Shown: in pieces, positions 59,385 to 64,000 of the stretch
How the letters are laid out: the number at the start of each line of letters is the position of its first letter
Position numbering within the stretch: position 1 is the stretch's first letter
Source: Catenuloplanes niger
GTDB taxonomy: Bacteria > Actinomycetota > Actinomycetes > Mycobacteriales > Micromonosporaceae
Assembly (NCBI RefSeq): GCF_031458255.1
Contig: NZ_JAVDYC010000001.1
Span: forward strand, 930,001-994,000
DNA length: 64,000 bases
Direction: 5' to 3'
The notes under the pieces: generated by a model
Told to the model about the DNA's origin: nothing
The model's input: only the letters and a program-made list of their open reading frames with translations
Database searches by the model: none
Translations under genes and position numbers: made by a program

Positions 59385-60368
59385 TCACGGGATGAGGACG
59401 AGCTTGCCGTCGACCTGGCGGTTCTCCAGGCGGCGGTGGGCTTCGGCGGCCTGGTCCAGGGGCAGGGTGGTGACGTCGGGCTGCAGCGCGCCGGCGGCCA
59501 GTTGCTCGACGAGTGCGGCCATGTCGGCCCGGAATCCGGCCGGGTCCCGGTCGACCGCCGGTTCCACGGTGTGTATCACCACGCGCGGGCCGGGCGTCAG
59601 TTTCGCCCGCAGGAGGGCGCCGACGGTACGCGCCATCGCGCCGGTCCTGGAGTATCCGGCGCCGGTGGCGAAGCTGAATCCGTACGACACCACCACGCCC
59701 GAGCGTTTCGTGGCGCGGCGGGAGCGGGCCAGCGACGGGCCGCCGACCGGGTCGAACGTCGCCGCGACCGGTACGGGCACCGCCGTCGCGTCGGCGACCC
59801 AGGTGGCGCCGGCGGCTTCGACCCGGGCTCGCCGGCCGAAGCCGGAGGTGCCGTAGACCGTGACGCCGGCCGCGCGGGCGATCTGCGTCAGCGCCGATCC
59901 CACACCGCCGGCCGCGCCCAGCACCAGCACCGCGTCACCGGGTGCGGGCCTGGCCAGCCGGTGGAACATCTGCCACGCGGTGAGGTAGTTGAGGACGAGG
60001 GCGTCGAGTTCCGCCGCGGGACGGTCCTCGGGCAGCGGGGCGGCCCGTCTCGCTGGTGCCAGCACGTGTGTGGCGTACCCGCCGGTGCCGATCAGGGCGC
60101 CGACGCGTTGCCCGACGGTGAGGTCGGTGACGCCGGCGCCGAGCTGCGCGACGTGGCCGACGACGTCGAACCCCTGCACGTCGGGGAGCACGCCGGGGGT
60201 GAGGCCCTGCCGGGTGGTGACGTCGTGGAACGCCACCCCCGCGGCCTCGGTGGTGATCAGGATCTGCCCCGGCCCCGGCTCCGGCACCGTCATGGCCTCC
60301 ACGCGCAGCACGTCGGGACCGCCCACGGAGGTCAACCGGACGCGTCGTGGACCCGCTTGAATCGTCAT
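59385..60368 (-). CDS. Quinone oxidoreductase-like MDR enzyme
   Basis: This is a 327-residue enzyme with ATG at 60368. The family start (VRLTSVGGPDVLRVEAM), NADP motif VLGAAGGVGSALTQIAR and C-terminal NRQVDGKLVLIP fit the zinc-free QOR group. The promoter carries a TTGA/TCAA-type palindrome. The MarR gene lies immediately upstream on the same strand, so this is probably a MarR-controlled electrophile or quinone defence enzyme. Confidence 0.88.
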   Translation of the reverse strand: MTIQAGPRRVRLTSVGGPDVLRVEAMTVPEPGPGQILITTEAAGVAFHDVTTRQGLTPGVLPDVQGFDVVGHVAQLGAGVTDLTVGQRVGALIGTGGYATHVLAPARRAAPLPEDRPAAELDALVLNYLTAWQMFHRLARPAPGDAVLVLGAAGGVGSALTQIARAAGVTVYGTSGFGRRARVEAAGATWVADATAVPVPVAATFDPVGGPSLARSRRATKRSGVVVSYGFSFATGAGYSRTGAMARTVGALLRAKLTPGPRVVIHTVEPAVDRDPAGFRADMAALVEQLAAGALQPDVTTLPLDQAAEAHRRLENRQVDGKLVLIP

Positions 60369-60369
60369 G

Positions 60370-60394
60370 TTGAGAATGTACATGAGATTTTCAA
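60370..60394. promoter_or_regulatory. MarR-type operator of the quinone reductase
   Basis: TTGAGAAT (60370-60377) and ATTTTCAA (60387-60394) are inverted arms with one mismatch and a 9-base centre, directly before the MDR start. The sequence is AT-rich and typical of MarR sites; the MarR gene ends at 60423. Confidence 0.6.
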
Positions 60395-60422
60395 GCAATT
60401 GACCGGCTGTGCGCGGCGCCAC

Positions 60423-60845
60423 CTACAGGCCGGCGAGCGCCTTGCCGAGCAGGCGGTCCAGCACCCGCTGCTCCTCGGCGTCGAGATCGGCGAAGGGCGA
60501 GCGCTTGGCGACGACACCGAGCAGCTGGTCGCGCACCTCCCGGCCCGCGTCGGTCAGCACCAGCGTCCGCACGCGCCCGTCCCGGGGGTGCGGTCGCCGC
60601 TCGGCGAGCCCGCGCTCCTCCAGCTTCGCGCTGAGCACGGTGATGTTGGACGGATCGCAGTGCATGAGGGCGGCGAGCTTGCGCAACGACTGCGGCTCCG
60701 CGCCGGGATCGAGGATCCAGATCAGGTTCGCCGTGGGCCCGGTGAGGTCCAGGCGCTCCAGCCCCTCCTGCATCCGGCCGGTGATCTGACCGGCCACGGC
60801 CATCACCTGGTACAACAACGACGCCGCCACTTCGTCCACCGCCAT
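60423..60845 (-). CDS. MarR-family regulator
   Basis: This is a 140-residue winged-helix protein (LRKLAALMHCDPSNITVLSA, wing RRPHPRDGRVRTLVLT). ATG at 60845. One Cys (HC in the recognition-helix region) could sense redox state as in some MarR proteins, but this is speculative. The next gene downstream is a quinone reductase with a matching operator. Confidence 0.88.
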   Translation of the reverse strand: MAVDEVAASLLYQVMAVAGQITGRMQEGLERLDLTGPTANLIWILDPGAEPQSLRKLAALMHCDPSNITVLSAKLEERGLAERRPHPRDGRVRTLVLTDAGREVRDQLLGVVAKRSPFADLDAEEQRVLDRLLGKALAGL

Positions 60846-60923
60846 GGACCCAGCCTAGCCCGGCGTACTCCTGGACTTTTTCCGTGAGTTGCTCAACACG
60901 ACCGGCTCGGCCCGACGCCTCAC

Positions 60924-61043
60924 GTGGCGCTGACGGCTCCGCGGACGGCGGCGGCCAGGCTCGTCCGCCGGCCCGGCCACGGCGACCTGATCGACTCCTG
61001 GGGAGCCGACATCGACCTGATCAGCTCCTACGCCGTCGACTGA
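60924..61043 (+). CDS. Possible 39-residue peptide or 3' gene remnant
   Basis: GTG at 60924 opens a 39-codon frame ending GDLIDSWGADIDLISSYAVD. The acidic, aromatic tail is unlike random translated GC-rich sequence. There is no ribosome-binding site and no modifying enzyme nearby. It may equally be the surviving C-terminus of a lost gene. Confidence 0.25.
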   Translation: MALTAPRTAAARLVRRPGHGDLIDSWGADIDLISSYAVD

Positions 61044-61054
61044 CCCGTCGGGAT

Positions 61055-61099
61055 GCCGGAGCGCGGCGTGGTGGCCCTGCCGCCCCGCCGCGCTCCGGC
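61055..61099. terminator. Terminator of the tautomerase operon
   Basis: A perfect 14-bp inverted repeat (GCCGGAGCGCGGCG / CGCCGCGCTCCGGC) with a 17-base loop lies just past the minus-strand stop at 61106. Confidence 0.7.
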
Positions 61100-61105
61100 G
61101 CCCGG

Positions 61106-61312
61106 TCAGCTGCGGCCGAGCATCTCGGCCGTCAGGACGGTGCCGCCGAGTCCCCAGCCGCCCTCGACGACCTCGTCGACCAGCACGAGCGTGGTCGCCC
61201 GGGCACGCTCGCCGTAGACGTCGACGTAGGCGTCGGTCACGGCGTCGATGAGCTTCTTCTTCGACTCGGGGGTCAGGGTGTCGGCGGGCACCTTGAGGTT
61301 GGCGAACGGCAT
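61106..61312 (-). CDS. 4-oxalocrotonate tautomerase-family protein
   Basis: This 68-residue tautomerase retains the catalytic Pro directly after Met (MPFANLKVP). ATG at 61312 follows AAGGAGA. It isomerises keto-enol compounds in aromatic or related degradation; the substrate is unknown. It is the third gene of an SDR-SDR-tautomerase operon. Confidence 0.87.
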   Translation of the reverse strand: MPFANLKVPADTLTPESKKKLIDAVTDAYVDVYGERARATTLVLVDEVVEGGWGLGGTVLTAEMLGRS

Positions 61313-61338
61313 GTTCTTTCTCCTTGCTGGTAGGGGCG

Positions 61339-62247
61339 TTACAGCGCGGCGTTCGGGGACAGCAGTTCCTCGATGCCGAGCCGGTGGTAGAACTCGGCCC
61401 GGATCCGGTCGGCGACGACGGAGACGACCTCGCTGCCGTCGCGGCTCGGATCGACGTGGGTGCGGAACGGCCGCCGGTCGTCGGGCAGGTCGACCACGCG
61501 GGCGATCTCGTCGGCCACCGACTGCACGTCGGCCTCCGGTGGAACGAGTGCGGGCAGGCGCCGGTCGATCAGGGCGCGGATGTCGCCGTACCGCGCGTCG
61601 TAGTCGGCCGCCGTGACGTCGTCGTCCGGGCGGCCGGCGGCGTTCACGAAGTGGTTGGTACCGGACGGGAAGGCGCCGGGCACCACGATCGTGGTGCCGA
61701 TGCCGAAGCGGATCAGTTCGGCGGCGTAGCTCTCCGCGAGCGCGTCCATCGCCGCCTTGGCGGCGAAGTAGGGCGCCAGGAACGGCGGATGACCGCCCCG
61801 GGTCGATGAACTGCCGACCCACACCAGCAGCCCGGAGCCCTGACGTCGCAGGAGCGGCAGGACGGCCCGGTTGACCCGCTGGGTGCCCACCACGTTGACG
61901 TCGTAGACCGCGGCCATCTGCTCCGGGGTGAACGCCTCCGTCGGCCCGAGGACCATGTGGCCGGCGTTGTGCACCACCACATCGAGCCGGGCACGGCGCT
62001 CGGCGACCTCGGCGACCGCCGCGTCCACCGAGTCCGGTGACTGCACGTCGAGTTCCACCGCGGACAGTGACAGCCCTTCGACGGCGGCCAGCTCCTCGAT
62101 CTCGCGCACCGACGCCGCGTTGCGTCCCCGTGTCCCGCGCATGCCGGCGACCACCACATGACCGGACCGGGCCAGCGTCCGGGCGGCCAGCCGGCCGAAG
62201 CCGTTGGACGCGCCGGTGATCAGGATGACCTTCTCCGTGGCGGCCAT
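61339..62247 (-). CDS. Short-chain dehydrogenase/reductase
   Basis: This is a 302-residue SDR with TGASNGFG, HNAGHMVLG, VGSSSTRGGH and YFAAK. It has the longer C-terminal region of the SDR subgroup seen also at 27333-28193. ATG at 62247 overlaps the stop of the upstream SDR by one base (TGATG). It is the middle gene of the operon facing the TetR at 63092. Confidence 0.88.
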   Translation of the reverse strand: MAATEKVILITGASNGFGRLAARTLARSGHVVVAGMRGTRGRNAASVREIEELAAVEGLSLSAVELDVQSPDSVDAAVAEVAERRARLDVVVHNAGHMVLGPTEAFTPEQMAAVYDVNVVGTQRVNRAVLPLLRRQGSGLLVWVGSSSTRGGHPPFLAPYFAAKAAMDALAESYAAELIRFGIGTTIVVPGAFPSGTNHFVNAAGRPDDDVTAADYDARYGDIRALIDRRLPALVPPEADVQSVADEIARVVDLPDDRRPFRTHVDPSRDGSEVVSVVADRIRAEFYHRLGIEELLSPNAAL

Positions 62248-62981
62248 CAGATGATGCCTCCGTTGGCGCGCAGGACCTGTCCGTTGACCCAGCGTCCGCC
62301 CGGCCCGGTGAGGAAGGCGACGACGGCGGCGATGTCGGCCGGGGTGCCGAGCCGCTCCATCGGTGGCTGCTTCGCCAGCTGCTCGACGGTCGCCTCGTCC
62401 TTGCCCTCGAAGAACAGCTCCGTGGCGGTCGGGCCCGGCGCGACGGCGTTCACCGTGATGTCGCGGCCCCGCATCTCCCGCGCCAGGATCAGCGTCATCG
62501 CCTCGACCGCGCCCTTGCTGGCGGCATAGGCGCCGTAGCGCGGGAACCGGAGGCCGACCACCGAGGTCGACAGCAGCACGATCGCACCACCGGAGCGAAC
62601 GCGACGGGCGGCCTCCCGGGCGACGACGAAGGAACCGCGGATGTTGGTCCGGTGCACCGCGTCGAGCACGTCGAGCTCCAGCTCGGCGATCGGCGCGAGC
62701 GCCGTGCGACCGGCGGAGTTGACGACCACGTCGACGCCGCCGTACGCCGCCACCGCGGTGTCGAACATCGCCGCCACGTCGCCCTCCTCGGCCACGTCGG
62801 CCCGCGCGGCGACCGCCCGGCCCCCGGCGGCGGTGATCTCGTTGACCACCTCCTCCGCCGCCGCGTCGTTGCTCGCATAGCCCACGACGACGGCGTGACC
62901 GGTGGCGCCGAGGGCGAGCGCGATGGCCCGCCCGATGCCCCGCGACGCCCCGGTGACGACGGCAACCCGCTGATCTTCCAT
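62247..62981 (-). CDS. Short-chain dehydrogenase/reductase (FabG-like)
   Basis: This is a 244-residue classical SDR with TGASRGIGRAIA, NSAGRTALA, LLSTSVVGLRF, YAASK and a terminal RANGGII. ATG at 62981 lies 8 bases after GGGGAG. It is first in the operon and divergent from a TetR gene 110 bases away, its probable repressor. Confidence 0.9.
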   Translation of the reverse strand: MEDQRVAVVTGASRGIGRAIALALGATGHAVVVGYASNDAAAEEVVNEITAAGGRAVAARADVAEEGDVAAMFDTAVAAYGGVDVVVNSAGRTALAPIAELELDVLDAVHRTNIRGSFVVAREAARRVRSGGAIVLLSTSVVGLRFPRYGAYAASKGAVEAMTLILAREMRGRDITVNAVAPGPTATELFFEGKDEATVEQLAKQPPMERLGTPADIAAVVAFLTGPGGRWVNGQVLRANGGII

Positions 62982-63091
62982 GACGTCCACTCCCCATCAG
63001 ATAGCGGTGATAGTGAACCAGCGTTTCGCTGATACGGCGAACGTAGCACGCCGATCGAATCAGCGCTAGCGATGTGACGTAGCATTGATTC

Positions 63092-63853
63092 ATGACCGAG
63101 CGGGAACACACTGCCGACACCGAGCCGCGTCGGCGCCGGCGCGGCTCCACCGGACCGGCCGACGACGCCTCGGTACGCGCCGCGCTCATCGAAGCGGCTC
63201 AGCGACAGCTGGCCTCGGCACCCGACGGCGACATCGCCACCCGGGCCGTGTGCGAGGAGGTCGGCGTCACCCAGCCGGTGCTGTACCGGCTCTTCGGCGA
63301 CAAGAACGGCCTGCTCGACGCCGTCGCCGACGCGGCCTTCGAGCGCTACGCGCGCCGCAAACAGGACCTCGAGGTCACCGACGACCCCGTGGCCGACCTG
63401 CACACCGGATGGAACGACCACATGGCGTTCGCGGCCGAGAACCCCGCGCTCTACCAGCTGATGTTCGCGCCCCGCCCGCACTCCGCCGCGACCGCGTACC
63501 GCCGGATCCTGGATCTGCTCGAAGCGACCCTGACGCGCTGCGCGGCCACCGGCGCCCTCGCCACCACACCGCGCCTGGCCGCCCAGCTGATCCTGCCGGC
63601 CAACATCGGGGCGGCGCTGAGCCGCATCGCCCGGCCGGACCTGTTCGACGACCCGGCCCTGCCGGACCGGACCCGAGACGCGATCTTCGCCGCGGTGCTC
63701 ACCGAATCGACGACCCCCGGCGCGCCGGACCCGCTCCGCGCCGCCGCCCGCCAGCTGCGCTCCCAGCTGACCCTCACCGGCACCGACACCCTCGAGCCGG
63801 TCGAAACCGCGCTGCTCGACCGCTGGCTCGAACGCATCGGCGAGCCCCACTGA
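63092..63853 (+). CDS. TetR-family regulator
   Basis: This is a 253-residue regulator. The N-terminus is Arg-rich, then HTH AVCEEVGVTQPVLYRLFGDK, then a long ligand domain. ATG at 63092 has no ribosome-binding site. The 110-base divergent region to the SDR operon holds the repeated motif GCGGTGATA / CGCTGATA (about 63005-63012 and 63029-63036), possible binding half-sites. Confidence 0.87.
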   Translation: MTEREHTADTEPRRRRRGSTGPADDASVRAALIEAAQRQLASAPDGDIATRAVCEEVGVTQPVLYRLFGDKNGLLDAVADAAFERYARRKQDLEVTDDPVADLHTGWNDHMAFAAENPALYQLMFAPRPHSAATAYRRILDLLEATLTRCAATGALATTPRLAAQLILPANIGAALSRIARPDLFDDPALPDRTRDAIFAAVLTESTTPGAPDPLRAAARQLRSQLTLTGTDTLEPVETALLDRWLERIGEPH

Positions 63854-64000
63854 CCGTCACGACACACCGGCCCGCGCAGCCGCTTTCTGCCGGCCCGGCA
63901 CAGTGATGGCGAACCCTCGCCGGAAGCCGCACCCGGATCGGGACGCGATTGCCGGCACCGAGAACCACAGGCACCCCGGCGCGCACGCGGCGATGTTCCG
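63854..64000. other. Window end, no assignable gene
   Basis: An ATG at 63906 opens a plus-strand frame (MANPRRKPHPDRDAIAGTE) that runs off the window, but there is no ribosome-binding site or recognisable domain. It cannot be called a gene from this window alone. Confidence 0.2.

Noticed and set aside
1-64000. CRISPR arrays, tRNA/rRNA genes, insertion sequences, prophage
   Set aside because: No regularly spaced short repeats, no tRNA-like cloverleaf sequence, no transposase or integrase frames and no phage genes were found on reading both strands.

Overview
The window is very GC-rich, with strong G/C third-codon bias, frequent GTG starts, many TetR/LuxR/MarR regulators, F420/deazaflavin-type and PPOX enzymes, LPXTG surface proteins and secreted carbohydrate-active enzymes. 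This points to a mycelial actinomycete, most likely of the Micromonosporaceae (Actinoplanes/Catenuloplanes/Micromonospora type); the family-level call is inference. No rRNA, tRNA, CRISPR array or insertion sequence was seen. The content is accessory and resembles a chromosome-arm region: seven short-chain dehydrogenases (SDR), four medium-chain reductases (MDR), six intact TetR genes plus one broken one, two P450s, and secreted enzymes.

Layout. 0-5.6 kb: a scar joining two truncated regulator genes, an MDR, a membrane GGDEF cyclase, a PL3 pectate lyase and a SpoIIE-type phosphatase. 5.7-16.7 kb: a Cys-rich Csp-like protein, an ALF/LPXTG surface protein, an Atu4866 lipoprotein, several regulator-plus-enzyme modules (TetR/SDR/deazaflavin reductase; TetR/NmrA/SnoaL; TetR/PPOX) and a low-GC PIN-domain gene. 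15.5-18.2 kb: divergent secreted hydrolases (alpha/beta hydrolase-CBM2; SGNH-ricin lectin). 18.4-25.6 kb: an orphan histidine kinase preceded by a 29-residue membrane peptide, a GT1 glycosyltransferase, a four-gene PLP aldolase or dehydratase/ornithine-cyclodeaminase operon with two tandem operators, and a TerC gene with a folded leader. 26.5-33.4 kb: an MDR-SDR-SDR operon behind paired palindromes, a convergent pair of LuxR proteins lacking the receiver aspartate, an SGNH-LPXTG protein, TetR and AraC.

33.6-42.6 kb is one 9-kb gene for a ~3005-residue protein. It carries a glucosyltransferase domain with the metal/sugar-binding spacing of the large clostridial toxins (D-x2-R-x12-D-x-D), followed by two ~650-residue repeats and a degenerate third copy. 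I recognise no published system matching this architecture, and it is the best candidate here for something new.

42.6-64 kb: a scar of two divergent DJ-1/PfpI-type genes; a complete P450-ferredoxin-reductase-alcohol dehydrogenase operon; an OmpR-type regulator; an aldo/keto reductase; a thaumatin-ricin lectin; a TetR/MBL/CMD module; an MmyB-like regulator with an SDR; a second P450; a third scar with a broken TetR beside its probable target SDR; a sulfotransferase; a spermidine-synthase-like protein; a MarR/quinone-reductase pair; and a tautomerase-SDR-SDR operon facing a TetR. Most modules follow one pattern: a one-component regulator next to one or two redox enzymes, with a palindrome in the shared or adjacent promoter.
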